NCBI GenBank assembly: GCA_019113825.1
Contig: DXGR01000012.1
Coordinates: forward strand, 1-48,095
Source: Candidatus Stackebrandtia excrementipullorum
Lineage (GTDB): Bacteria > Actinomycetota > Actinomycetes > Mycobacteriales > Micromonosporaceae
Direction: 5' to 3'
DNA: 48,095 nt
Position numbers and translations under genes: made by a program. The notes under the pieces were generated by a model. The model saw nothing but the letters and a program-made list of their open reading frames with translations, did no database searches and was not told where the DNA came from. Of this stretch, positions 17,572-26,040 are shown piece after piece (within the stretch, counting starts at the first letter, position 1; each line of letters starts with the position of its first letter).

Positions 17572-20022
17572 TCAGTTCCGGTCGGCGTCGATGGCGGGGT
17601 GCTCCCGCTCCAACGCCGCGCCCTCGACGTCGACGTTCGGTAGGAACCGGTCGAGCCACTTCGGAAGCCACCAGGCGGCGTCACCGAAGACGTGCATGAT
17701 GGCCGGCACGATGACCATGCGGACGACGAACGCGTCGAACAGCACACCCACTGCCAAGCCGAAGCCCAACGGCCGCACCATCACCAGGTGTGAGAACACG
17801 AACCCGCCGAACACCGAGATCATGATGATCGCGGCCGCCGTCACGACGGCACGTCCGGCATGGGCACCCGCCGAGATGGCCTTGCGCGCCGGCATCCCGT
17901 GGGCGTACGCCTCACGCATGCCCGAGACCATGAACAGTTGATAGTCCATGGCCAGCCCGAACAGGACCCCGATGATGATCAGCGGTGCGAAGTTCAGTAG
18001 GGGCCCGGGTTCGGCGACCGCGAAGACATCGGCGAGCCAGCCCCACTGGTAGACCGCCACTGCAGCGCCCAGCGCGGCGAACAGCGAGAGTACGAACCCG
18101 CCGGTCGCGATCAAAGGCACCAGCAGAGACCGCAGTACCACGATCATGATGAGCAGGGACAGACCGATGACCACGGTCAGGTAAAGGGGCATCGCATCGG
18201 CCAGTTTTTCCGAGATGTCGATGTTTCCGCTGGCGGCACCCGCCACACCGATGGCGATGTCACCGTCCATCGGCGACATATCCCGCAGATCGTGTACCAG
18301 GTCCTCGGTCGACACGCTTGCGGGTCCGTCGACGGGAATGACCTGGAAGGCGAAGAAGTCGCGATCCTCGGACACACCCGCCGGTGCCACCGCGACGATG
18401 TCGTCGTGCTCCATGAGCCGTCCGGCGAGGTCCACCTGAGTGAGCAGTTCCTCCTCTTCGGTGACGCCGGTCGGTAGAGAGGCGGTCACCACCAGTGGAC
18501 CGTTGTGGCCGGGACCGAATTCCTCGGCGGTGATCGTGTAGGCGCGGTACTGGGTGCTGTCCTTGCTTTCGGTCGAACCGTCGGGCAGCCCCAACCGCAT
18601 CGACACGGCTGGAATGGCCAACACGAGCAGCCCCACGATCGCGATGACCAGGGCCAACAGAGTGCGCGGGGTGTTCATGGGCTTGAACTCTTTACCGTTG
18701 CCGTCGGCGCCGATGCGTTTCCGTGCGCTACGGCTGAGTACGCGTACGTCCAGTAGACCAAGTAGCGCGGGCACAAGGCTGATGGCTACAAGCACCGCGA
18801 TCAGGACGGACGCCGCTCCAACCGTCCCCATGACGCCGAGGAAGGAGATGCCGGTGACGTTGAGGGCCAGCAAAGCGATGAACACCGTCGAACCGGCGAA
18901 CACGACCGCGTTACCGGCGGTTCCGTTGGCGATACCGATCGATTCCGCCACGTCCATTCCCACCAACACCTGGCGCCGATGCCGGTTGATGATGAACAGC
19001 GCGTAGTCGATACCCACGGCCAAACCGAGCATCACCCCCAGAACCGGGGTCACGTTCGTCATGTCGACGACGTCGGAGAACGACAGCGAGGCGAGGACCC
19101 CGATACCGACGCCCACGAGGGACGACAGGATGGGGAGCATGGCCGGGAGGAAGGTGCGCAGCATGATCAGCAACACCAGTGCCGCGACGACCACCCCGAC
19201 GACCTCGCTGATTCCGATCAGCCCGTCGATGGAGGTGGCGATCTCGGAGGAGAAGTCGACGTTGACGCCGGTGATGTCTGCGCCCTCGAGCTCGGCGACG
19301 ACGGCTTCCTTGGTTTCGGCGGGAAGCGCGAACATGTCTTCGTCGAAGACGATCGCGCCCAGGGCGGTGGACCCGTCGTCGGAGATGCTGCGAACCTCGG
19401 CGGTGTACTCGAGCATGCGTTCGGCCACGTCGAGCATGCCGGTTTGTTTGACGATCTCGGCGTGGGCGCCGTCCAGTTCGGCCTGCTGGGCGTCGAGTTC
19501 GGCGAGTGCCCCTTCGAAGCCGGCGTCGGATCCGGCCTGAGCGATGGCGGCTTCGAGCTGGGCGCGTGCGTCGTCGATCGCCTGTTGCGCGGCCTCCAAC
19601 TCGACAAGGCCGTCCTCGACCTGTTGGCGCGCGTTGAGGATCTCCTGCTCACCGGCCTCTCGTTCGGCCGTGGTGGTGAACGGGTCGACGACTGCGGTCA
19701 CATGCCCGACGTCGGTGAGATCCTCCAGCGCGGCCGAGATCTGCTCTTTTTGATCGTCGGTCAGCGCTTCGCCGTCGGAGGTGTGGAATACCACGGTGCT
19801 CGTGGCACCGCCGGCCCCGAGTTCAGCGGTCAGTTCGTCGGTGACTCGCTCCGTCTCCGTTCCCGGGATGCTGAACGTCGATGCCAACGTTCCGCCGAGT
19901 AGGAGGAAGGCCACGCCGGCGAGGACGAGTGCGGCCAACCACCCGGTGACCACCGTCCACGCTCGGCGCGCTCCGAAACGCCCGAGTCGGTACAGCAAGT
20001 GAGTCAAGGGGATGCCTTTCAT
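17572..20022 (-). CDS. MMPL-family RND transporter
   Basis: A large inner-membrane exporter (up to 816 residues) of the RND superfamily, proton-driven, with the MmpL layout of two six-helix bundles. The proton-relay Asp-Tyr pairs are seen in GLAVGIDYALFIINRHRR (helix 4 region) and GLAMDYQLFMVSGMREA (helix 10 region). The first periplasmic domain carries a coiled-coil-like insert rich in E, A and Q (about residues 110-200). MmpL proteins export lipids, siderophores or drugs; substrate unknown here. Start is uncertain: the ATG at 20022 lacks a ribosome site, while the in-frame TTG at 20007 has AAAGG 7 nt upstream and gives the usual MTHLLYRLGRF opening. The start region is duplicated upstream. 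A TetR gene is divergent. Confidence 0.9.
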   Translation of the reverse strand: MKGIPLTHLLYRLGRFGARRAWTVVTGWLAALVLAGVAFLLLGGTLASTFSIPGTETERVTDELTAELGAGGATSTVVFHTSDGEALTDDQKEQISAALEDLTDVGHVTAVVDPFTTTAEREAGEQEILNARQQVEDGLVELEAAQQAIDDARAQLEAAIAQAGSDAGFEGALAELDAQQAELDGAHAEIVKQTGMLDVAERMLEYTAEVRSISDDGSTALGAIVFDEDMFALPAETKEAVVAELEGADITGVNVDFSSEIATSIDGLIGISEVVGVVVAALVLLIMLRTFLPAMLPILSSLVGVGIGVLASLSFSDVVDMTNVTPVLGVMLGLAVGIDYALFIINRHRRQVLVGMDVAESIGIANGTAGNAVVFAGSTVFIALLALNVTGISFLGVMGTVGAASVLIAVLVAISLVPALLGLLDVRVLSRSARKRIGADGNGKEFKPMNTPRTLLALVIAIVGLLVLAIPAVSMRLGLPDGSTESKDSTQYRAYTITAEEFGPGHNGPLVVTASLPTGVTEEEELLTQVDLAGRLMEHDDIVAVAPAGVSEDRDFFAFQVIPVDGPASVSTEDLVHDLRDMSPMDGDIAIGVAGAASGNIDISEKLADAMPLYLTVVIGLSLLIMIVVLRSLLVPLIATGGFVLSLFAALGAAVAVYQWGWLADVFAVAEPGPLLNFAPLIIIGVLFGLAMDYQLFMVSGMREAYAHGMPARKAISAGAHAGRAVVTAAAIIMISVFGGFVFSHLVMVRPLGFGLAVGVLFDAFVVRMVIVPAIMHVFGDAAWWLPKWLDRFLPNVDVEGAALEREHPAIDADRN

Positions 20023-20090
20023 GCGCTGAAGATCAGGATGTCGAGTGAGTCAAGGGGATGCCTTTCATGCGCTGAAGATCAGGATGTCGA
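19999..20090. repeat. 46-bp direct tandem duplication over the mmpL start region
   Basis: Positions 19999-20044 and 20045-20090 are two identical 46-bp units. Each contains the mmpL AAAGG ribosome site, ATG and TTG. Because 46 is not a multiple of three, initiation in the upstream copy yields only a short peptide (MKGIPLTHSTS or MTHSTS) before a stop. The duplication lies between the TetR operator region and the true start. Confidence 0.95.
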
Positions 20091-20119
20091 GATTTTGAGC
20101 CCGCCAAGTATATGCACAC

Positions 20120-20158
20120 GTGTTGGATATCCGACACCTGTTGGATTAGTGGTGTCGG
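20120..20158. promoter_or_regulatory. TetR-type operator palindromes in the mmpL-tetR intergenic region
   Basis: GTGTTGGATATCCGACAC (20120-20137) is an 18-bp palindrome with a single mismatched pair. A second inverted repeat, CCGACACC at 20131-20138 and GGTGTCGG at 20151-20158, overlaps it. Both lie between the divergent mmpL and tetR genes, about 30 bp before the tetR ATG, where TetR-family repressors usually bind to control both directions. Confidence 0.7.
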
Positions 20159-20188
20159 TAGGCTCACAGGCGACGGAAGGAACAGAAC

Positions 20189-20785
20189 ATGGACCCGCGG
20201 ATCGCCCGTACGCGTCGTGCGTTGCAGGAGGCGCTCTTCGAGTTGGCCCGCGAACGTTCGTTGGACGACATCACGGTCGGTGACATCGCCGAACGAGCGG
20301 GGGTGAACCGCAGTAGCTACTACCAGCACTACTCCGACAAGGAAACCCTGCTGGCCGATGCTCTCGACGTCGCCGCGGAAACCGCCGTCTCCGAGGTGCC
20401 GTTTCCCGAGGCGGTCAGCGACCATGTGACGCCGGAAGACCACCCCTGGCTGCTGGCGTACCTGCATCACATCGACAAAAACGCCAAACTGTACCGACGT
20501 GTGCTCGGCGACCAGGGGTCCGCAGTGGCCATGAGCCGTACCCGTCAGCGCCTGCAGCTGGTCGTCAAAGACGCGTTGACTCAATCGAAGTTCGAGCCAC
20601 CGCCCGGCTTGCCGCTGGCGGTCGCCGCTTCGGGGATCATCGGCTCGGCGATCGGGGTGGTCACCGCGTGGCTGGACCAGCCCTCGCGCGTGTCGGTCGA
20701 GACCGCCGCCACCTGGGTAGGACAGATGCTGCGGTTGCAAGGTGCTCTCGTCGACGGTCGGACCTGTGGCAACGCTCGATCATGA
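20189..20785 (+). CDS. TetR-family transcriptional regulator, probable repressor of the MMPL exporter
   Basis: A 198-residue regulator. The N-terminal helix-turn-helix reads DDITVGDIAERAGVNRSSYY followed by QHYSDKETLLADAL, the standard TetR DNA-binding domain. The C-terminal all-helical half (TetR_C-like, with LLAYLHHIDKNAKLYRRVLG) would bind the inducing ligand and dimerise. It is divergent from the mmpL-type exporter across an operator-bearing intergenic region, so drug- or lipid-responsive derepression of the pump is the natural reading. GGAAGGAACAG precedes the ATG. Confidence 0.9.
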   Translation: MDPRIARTRRALQEALFELARERSLDDITVGDIAERAGVNRSSYYQHYSDKETLLADALDVAAETAVSEVPFPEAVSDHVTPEDHPWLLAYLHHIDKNAKLYRRVLGDQGSAVAMSRTRQRLQLVVKDALTQSKFEPPPGLPLAVAASGIIGSAIGVVTAWLDQPSRVSVETAATWVGQMLRLQGALVDGRTCGNARS

Positions 20786-20943
20786 TGCCTGCCATGTCGT
20801 GAGTGCGGTCACATTTGAACGCGACGATCCGCCGGCACCCTCATGCCGCTCGCGCCGTCCAATCAACACGAAAGCCGGGGTGGACGCCCTGCCCCCTTTC
20901 AGGGGGGTGGAAACCGTGTGCGCTATGCTCTAAAAGCACTCGA

Positions 20944-21020
20944 CGCGGGGTGGAGCAGTTCGGTAGCTCGCTGGGCTCATAACCCAGAGGTCGCAGGTTC
21001 AAATCCTGTCCCCGCTACCA
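20944..21020 (+). tRNA. tRNA-fMet (CAT), copy 1
   Basis: A 77-nt initiator tRNA with the CCA end encoded. The acceptor stem starts CGCGGGG and leaves C1 opposite A72 unpaired, an initiator hallmark. The D-loop has GGAGCAGTTCGGTAGCTC, the anticodon loop is CTCATAA, and the anticodon stem shows the three consecutive G-C pairs (GGG/CCC) needed for P-site entry. The T-arm is GCAGGTTCAAATCCTGT-like. A Rho-independent terminator follows at 21047. Confidence 0.98.
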
Positions 21021-21046
21021 ATCTGAAGTCTCAATTCAACGGAATG

Positions 21047-21076
21047 GGTCGAACCTTTTTGGGTTCGGCCTTTTTT
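21047..21076 (+). terminator. Rho-independent terminator after tRNA-fMet copy 1
   Basis: GGTCGAACC pairs with GGTTCGGCC (one G-T wobble) around a T-rich loop, followed by six T. It lies 26 bases after the tRNA 3' end. Confidence 0.9.
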
Positions 21077-21581
21077 GTGTTTCCCGGTTGTGTGGTGAGT
21101 TCACGTAGCTCGGTTGTGCGGCGGCGTTGAGGGCTCCGGCTCGGTGCGACAGAGGCATGCTTCGCGTCGAATGCGGTGCCGGTCGTTGCATGCCCCTGGT
21201 CGAGAATCCGAAGCCCGTCCCCTGCGGCGCAAATCCCGCGACGGCCTCTGCAAACAGATCAAGCGGCACCGGGAAACACGTGCCGGGTGCGGTGCCGCCA
21301 AACTCGAGCACGGCCGTGCTCGGTGAGGGGCGAGGCTCTCCGGCACGGTGCGACCCGTCGCTTTCGGCCGTTCAGCGGCGTGCGTGCGGATCGGGAGTAA
21401 GCGTGCATCGGCGTGAGGGCGCACGGGCGCTCGGTACCGGCCAAGGCCGGTCCGACCTGCACTGATGTCGGGAATGGAGGCTTGATGGGGCAAAGGGTGC
21501 CGAGGTGCTTCGAGCTCGGTTCAGGCGTTTGATACGGTTAGGCTTCCAAGAACGACCGGGAAGGCGGGAAACCCCCTCTAA
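21077..21581. other. Spacer between the two tRNA-fMet genes, no gene supported
   Basis: About 500 bases of high-GC sequence. Several overlapping open frames exist on both strands, but none has a recognisable protein pattern or ribosome site. No repeat links the two tRNA copies beyond the tRNAs themselves. Confidence 0.5.
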
Positions 21582-21609
21582 TTGGAAGTTTTAGGAAGTC
21601 TGCTAGATT
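21582..21609 (+). promoter_or_regulatory. Candidate sigma-70-type promoter for tRNA-fMet copy 2
   Basis: TTGGAA at 21582-21587 and TAGATT at 21604-21609 are spaced 16 nt apart, and the predicted start falls a few bases before the tRNA 5' end at 21624. The stretch is A/T-rich relative to its surroundings. Confidence 0.5.
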
Positions 21610-21623
21610 ATGCAGGCAATCGG

Positions 21624-21700
21624 CGCGGGGTGGAGCAGTTCGGTAGCTCGCTGGGCTCATAATCCAGAGGTCGCAGGTTCAAATCCTGTCCCCGCTACCA
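21624..21700 (+). tRNA. tRNA-fMet (CAT), copy 2, variant anticodon stem
   Basis: Identical in length and nearly identical in sequence to copy 1, with the same C1-A72 mismatch, CTCATAA loop and encoded CCA. One base differs in the 3' side of the anticodon stem: CTGGG pairs with TCCAG instead of CCCAG, so the pair next to the loop (31-39) becomes G-U. This breaks the uninterrupted run of three G-C pairs that marks initiator tRNAs. It has its own promoter-like sequence and terminator, so it appears to be expressed. Confidence 0.97.
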
Positions 21701-21703
21701 AGT

Positions 21704-21738
21704 AAAACGCTCCCGGATCACTGATCCGGGAGCGTTTT
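21704..21738 (+). terminator. Rho-independent terminator after tRNA-fMet copy 2
   Basis: AAACGCTCCCGGATCA and TGATCCGGGAGCGTTT form a long perfect stem with a minimal loop, ending in a run of T. It starts 4 bases after the tRNA. Confidence 0.92.
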
Positions 21739-22053
21739 TGCAGTCCCACTCAAAGCCCAGAATGTGGTTCCACAACGTTGGAGCCCCGGGGAGGGCACGC
21801 GTGAGCCTGTCCGTGACCCCCCACGGCCACGTGGCGGCGTAGATCACGTGCAAGCCGCCGACCAGTCGGTTTACCGAGCGCTTCACACCCGGATCCGAGC
21901 GACACGTCGCGTTGCGGGCGGAAGAACGTGGTGGTTTCCCCGACGCCGTTGAGACGTCGACGGCCACCTCGGCGAAAACTAGCGACCGTACCCGGCAACA
22001 CCGATGTGGTGAAGTGCCTGGCCACGGCGGGCATGGTCGACCACGCGGACAAG
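21739..22053 (-). other. Intergenic stretch with a possible short coding remnant
   Basis: No intact gene. On the minus strand one frame reads LVGGLHVIYAATWPWGV and GAPTLWNHILGFEW at 21740-21880, which looks protein-like. It lacks a start with ribosome site and its upstream part appears to shift frame. It may be a decayed small gene or chance; the family is not recognised. Confidence 0.2.
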
Positions 22054-23805
22054 TCAGCGGCGGGGCCGGTTGCGCATGTTACTGCGGATCATGCTGACGG
22101 CTTCGCCGGCGCCTCGATTCAAGACGACTTTCGACATCGCCGTGGCGAATCCGAAAACCTGTTCACCGGTGACCTTGGGCGGTATGGAGAGAGCGTTGGG
22201 ATCGGTGACGACCTCGACCAGGGCCGGACCGTCGTGATCGAACGCGGCGCGGTAGGTGGACGCGAGCTCTCGCGGGTCGGTGACACGTTCCGCATGGAAA
22301 CCGATGGCACTGGCGATGGCCGCGTAGTTCGTATCCGGCACGTCTACTCCGAAGTCGGGCAGCCCGTCGACGAGCATCTCCAGCTTGACCATGGCAAGCG
22401 TGGAGTTGTTGAACACCACGACCTTGACGGGCATTCCCTGAGATCCCACCGTGATGAGCTCGCCGAGAAGCATCGACAGGCCACCGTCTCCGGAGACCGA
22501 GACCACCTGACGGCCGGGGAAGGCCTGTTGGGCGCCGATGGCATGTGGGAGCGCATTGGCCATGGACCCGTGTAGATACGAACCGATGAGCCGACGCGTG
22601 CCCAGCGGCCGGATGTAACGGGCGGTCCATACATTGCACATACCGGTGTCGGCGGTGAAGATCGCGTCGTCGTCGGCCACTTCGTCGAGTACCGATGCGG
22701 CATATTCGGGGTGGATCGGTACGGATTTGTCGGCCTTACGCGTGTACGCCCCGACCGCCTTGTTCATCAACCGGTCGTGCTTCTTGAGTGTCCGCTCCAA
22801 AAACCCGGCGTCGGACTTCTCCTCGATTAGGGGCAGAAGCGCCCGAAGGGTGGGCAGAACGTCACCGTGGACCGGTAGCTCCACATGCGTGCGCCGCCCG
22901 ATCCGTTCGCGCGCCCGATCGATCTGAGCCGTGCGTGTGTCGGGAAGAAACTGGTCGTAGGGAAAATCCGTGCCCAGCAGGATGAGCAGGTCCGCGTCCT
23001 CGATGCCTTCGGCGGCCGCCCCGTAGCCGAGGAGCCCGGTCATGCCCACGTCATACGGGTTGTCGTATTGGATGAAATCTTTACCTCGCAGTGAGTGGCC
23101 GATCGGGGATTTGATCTTGGCTGCCAGAGCGATGACTTCGTCATGGGCGCCTTCGGTACCGGCACCGGCGAATATCGCCACCTTCGTCGACTCGTTGACT
23201 GCCTCGGCGAGGCGCTGCACGCTGGCCGCCGTCGGCGTCAACGACGCCGACTCGACGGGGCGACAGTCCGGTGTCGGGGCCGTTGTCTCCAGATCGGCGA
23301 CGTCTCCGGGAAGCGTTACGACGGCGACGCCCCGCAAACCGACCGCGTGCCGAATCGCCGCCTGAACGACCCGGGGCGCCTGGTCGGTTGTGCTTACCAG
23401 CTCCGAGTAGACCGAACATTCGGTGAAGAGCCGATCGGGGTGTGTCTCCTGGAAGTAGCCGCTACCGATGTGTCGGCTCGGGATATGCGAAGCCAGAGCG
23501 AGGACCGGCGCCCCGGACCGGTGGGCGTCGTACAAGCCGTTGATCAGGTGTAGGTTTCCCGGACCGCACGAACCTGCACAGACGGCGAGTCGTCCCGTGA
23601 GCTGTGCCTCCGCGGCGGCTGCGAACGCCCCTGCCTCCTCGTGTCGCACATGAATCCAGTCGATCCCGCCTCGAGTCGCGCCACCGGTGCGGCGCACCGC
23701 ATCGACGATCGGGTTGAGACTGTCGCCGACGATCCCGTAAATGCGTCGCACTCCGGCCGACTGCAACTGTTCAACGAACTGGTCCGCAAGTTTTTTAGCC
23801 ACCAC
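22054..23805 (-). CDS. poxB: Thiamine-diphosphate-dependent pyruvate dehydrogenase (quinone)/pyruvate oxidase, PoxB family
   Basis: A 583-residue enzyme of the acetolactate synthase/pyruvate oxidase superfamily, expected to oxidise pyruvate to acetate and CO2 with FAD and ThDP, passing electrons to the quinone pool. N-terminal domain: RIYGIVGDSLNPIVDAV, the catalytic glutamate in VRHEEAGAFAAAAEAQLTG, and GSCGPGNLHLINGLYDA. C-terminal ThDP domain: SVSGDGGLSMLLGELITVG and VVVFNNSTLAM, the GDG-N30-NN cofactor motif. Length fits PoxB. It is tandem with the DMT-like gene upstream (about 150 bp apart). Function in stationary-phase or acid overflow metabolism is known for E. coli PoxB; here it is by analogy. 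Confidence 0.88.
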   Translation of the reverse strand: MVAKKLADQFVEQLQSAGVRRIYGIVGDSLNPIVDAVRRTGGATRGGIDWIHVRHEEAGAFAAAAEAQLTGRLAVCAGSCGPGNLHLINGLYDAHRSGAPVLALASHIPSRHIGSGYFQETHPDRLFTECSVYSELVSTTDQAPRVVQAAIRHAVGLRGVAVVTLPGDVADLETTAPTPDCRPVESASLTPTAASVQRLAEAVNESTKVAIFAGAGTEGAHDEVIALAAKIKSPIGHSLRGKDFIQYDNPYDVGMTGLLGYGAAAEGIEDADLLILLGTDFPYDQFLPDTRTAQIDRARERIGRRTHVELPVHGDVLPTLRALLPLIEEKSDAGFLERTLKKHDRLMNKAVGAYTRKADKSVPIHPEYAASVLDEVADDDAIFTADTGMCNVWTARYIRPLGTRRLIGSYLHGSMANALPHAIGAQQAFPGRQVVSVSGDGGLSMLLGELITVGSQGMPVKVVVFNNSTLAMVKLEMLVDGLPDFGVDVPDTNYAAIASAIGFHAERVTDPRELASTYRAAFDHDGPALVEVVTDPNALSIPPKVTGEQVFGFATAMSKVVLNRGAGEAVSMIRSNMRNRPRR

Positions 23806-23958
23806 GGGTCTCCCTTCGCCTGATGGTCATCACTCAACCACGGATGGGGCCCGATGATCGTGGGTTCGCATCGGCTGCGTCGCGGTCGGTAAAGTCCTGC
23901 GGAGCCGCTGGGCAGAATGGGCACGTCACATACTCGACAGACCGGAGGGACCGGTGCC

Positions 23959-25005
23959 CTAGGCCGACTGTGGTGTTGTCGATGAAACCGGTGACCGTCC
24001 GACGGGTAAGCGACCGTCTCGGTGAGCGGGCTCGGGCGACAACACGGAGCGTTCGTCCGATTCGAGTGGAACCACGGGCCGTGTCTGCAAGACCTCGTGA
24101 CGCTGACCCGGGCGAGCCGTCACGGGGTCGGGCACGACCAGGACTGTCTTTCGGCAGAGGATCGACGGCAGTTTTCCCGCCTGTGGTTCGGCGTATCGGG
24201 TGAGGGCGAGGACCGTTCCGAGCGTGACGAGAAAACCGGTCGCCGCCAGCCACTCCAATCCCGGCCGTATTCGGTCCCCCAACAGCAGCAATCCAACGAC
24301 CGCTGCGGGAACGGCGAAGGCCGCGTCCATGGCCGCGATGGCCGCGGTTGTCGAGCCACGTTGCATGGCGAGAGCCAAGAGAAGCTGGCCCGTGAGCGAC
24401 TGCACAATGATCACGTACAGGAGGGGATGCGAGATAAGGTCGGCCACCCCGATCGCACCGGCCAACGGCCGGGATGCGACGGCGGCGGCACCGAACGCCA
24501 GGCCTGCGAGCGCACCCAAGGCCACCGACCCGGGCACACCGCGGATACGGTGCGCGGCGAACCAGCCGAGGCCCGCGATGACGATCCAACTGCCCGCCAG
24601 CGCTAGGACGGCGACCGTATCGAGGTCTTTGGACACCGACGGTTGAGCAGACACGACCAACGCCGCGATGCCGATCGTCAAGCCGGCCAACAACGCGATC
24701 TCGGCGCGGGGCAGTTTCCATTTGAGTACGACGACGCCCAGGACGGCGGTCACGCCGAGCCCTGCGGCGACGGCGGCCTGGACAAGGAACAGTGGGAGAT
24801 CCGCGCGCGCGAATATCGCCAGGAGGAAGCCCAACACCTGGCACGCGATGCCAACGAGATACGTCTTTTGCGAAGCCAGCTTCAGCAGCAGCTTCGGATT
24901 AAAGGTCTCGTGCGCTTGTTCACGACTGGCGGCGATGGCCTGTAGAAAATTGGCGACTCCATAAGCCATGATCATCGCCGCGAGGAAAAACCATCCCGCG
25001 GTCAC
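23959..25005 (-). CDS. DMT-superfamily-like integral membrane protein
   Basis: A 348-residue membrane protein with about nine hydrophobic segments over residues 1-275, in the repeated EamA-like pattern of drug/metabolite transporters; for example EIALLAGLTIGIAALVVSA and AAFAVPAAVVGLLLLGDRI. Actinobacterial relatives are annotated as DMT-family or magnesium-transporter-like proteins, substrate unknown. The last 75 residues after ALTRYAEPQ are polar, arginine-rich and unlike the rest, so they may be a natural tail or reading past a lost stop. Start is GTG; GGAGGA lies rather far upstream (about 14 nt). Confidence 0.75.
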   Translation of the reverse strand: MTAGWFFLAAMIMAYGVANFLQAIAASREQAHETFNPKLLLKLASQKTYLVGIACQVLGFLLAIFARADLPLFLVQAAVAAGLGVTAVLGVVVLKWKLPRAEIALLAGLTIGIAALVVSAQPSVSKDLDTVAVLALAGSWIVIAGLGWFAAHRIRGVPGSVALGALAGLAFGAAAVASRPLAGAIGVADLISHPLLYVIIVQSLTGQLLLALAMQRGSTTAAIAAMDAAFAVPAAVVGLLLLGDRIRPGLEWLAATGFLVTLGTVLALTRYAEPQAGKLPSILCRKTVLVVPDPVTARPGQRHEVLQTRPVVPLESDERSVLSPEPAHRDGRLPVGRSPVSSTTPQSA

Positions 25006-25088
25006 CCCGTGAGAGTAGTCCTCCGAGCCTGCTCATCCCAGTCGGGTTGCGCGCGTCACCGGTTGCCGTGCTCAAACGATGGTGTAAG

Positions 25089-25874
25089 TCACCCTGCGAG
25101 TATGCCCAGAAGCTCGTCGTGAATGAGCCCGTTGCTGGCTACGGCGGAGCCCCCGTGCGGTCCCGGTTCACCCGAAAGGCTCGTGAACGTCCCGCCTGCC
25201 TCAGCCACGATGAGCGACAGAGGAGCCAGGTCCCACAACGCGACCTCGGGTTCGGCGGCCCCGTCGACGGCTCCTTCGGCGACGAGCATGTAACTGTAAA
25301 AGTCACCGTATGCACGACTACGCCAAGCCTGGTTGAGCAGACCGAGCATCTGTTCGCCCCGGTCGTGGTCGAACCAGCCGGGGATGCTCGAGTAACTGAT
25401 CGACGCGTTCGGGACACGCCGGACCCCGGATACGTGAATACGGTCGGCGCGGTTGCGGTGCCGACCGGCATAGGCACCCGTCCCCTTGGCGGCCCACCAA
25501 CGGCGACCCAGCAGGGGGGCGGAAACGATGCCGACGACGGGCTCGTCGTTTTCCAACAGGGCGATGAGAGTCGCCCACACGGGTACACCGCGCACGAAGT
25601 TTTTGGTGCCGTCGATCGGGTCCACGACCCACCGGCGTCCGCCGTCGCTGCCGGATTCGTCGCCGAACTCCTCGCCGAGTACGCCGTCACGTGGTCGAGC
25701 CCGTGCCAGAGTCGACCGAATGGCCTTCTCCACGGCGGTGTCGGCGTCGCTGACCGGTGTCATGTCCGGTTTCGTCTCCACCTTCAAATCCTGCGCCCGG
25801 AATCGGTCGGTGGAAATCGTGTCCGCGGAATCGGCGAGCAGATGGGCCAAACCAAGGTCGTCGGCGTATGACAT
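25089..25874 (-). CDS. hisN: Histidinol-phosphatase HisN (inositol-monophosphatase superfamily)
   Basis: A 261-residue Mg-dependent phosphatase. Motifs in order: the metal-binding [10 protein letters not shown] near residue 68, [12 protein letters not shown] near 82-93 (the DPxDGT signature), and [15 protein letters not shown] near 215. In actinobacteria this sub-group (with [15 protein letters not shown]) is HisN, which dephosphorylates histidinol phosphate in histidine synthesis; an inositol- or fructose-bisphosphatase role cannot be excluded by sequence alone. It lies 166 bp downstream of rsgA on the same strand, with no obvious terminator between them. Confidence 0.88.
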   Translation of the reverse strand: MSYADDLGLAHLLADSADTISTDRFRAQDLKVETKPDMTPVSDADTAVEKAIRSTLARARPRDGVLGEEFGDESGSDGGRRWVVDPIDGTKNFVRGVPVWATLIALLENDEPVVGIVSAPLLGRRWWAAKGTGAYAGRHRNRADRIHVSGVRRVPNASISYSSIPGWFDHDRGEQMLGLLNQAWRSRAYGDFYSYMLVAEGAVDGAAEPEVALWDLAPLSLIVAEAGGTFTSLSGEPGPHGGSAVASNGLIHDELLGILAG

Positions 25875-26040
25875 GAGCCCGAGTCTAAGAGGTTCTCTTC
25901 GGCCCTGTTGCCTCGTTGCGCGGTGCTCGGCCGACGTCTCGGGGTGTTATCGGACGGCTCGGACACGTGGCAGCGGTGGACCGCAAGACGGAAACGGTCC
26001 GACTCACGGTCGTCGACGCACGACGTTCACAGGCGGCTTC

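Noticed and set aside
16557-17699. 380-codon plus-strand open frame overlapping the transglutaminase-like gene
   Set aside because: Arg/Gly-rich out-of-frame shadow, and it crosses the bidirectional terminator at 17533-17565.
20944-21700. The two tRNA-fMet genes as attachment-site repeats flanking an integrated element
   Set aside because: The 600 bases between them contain no integrase or other mobile genes, and the tRNAs are complete with their own terminators; simple gene duplication is enough.
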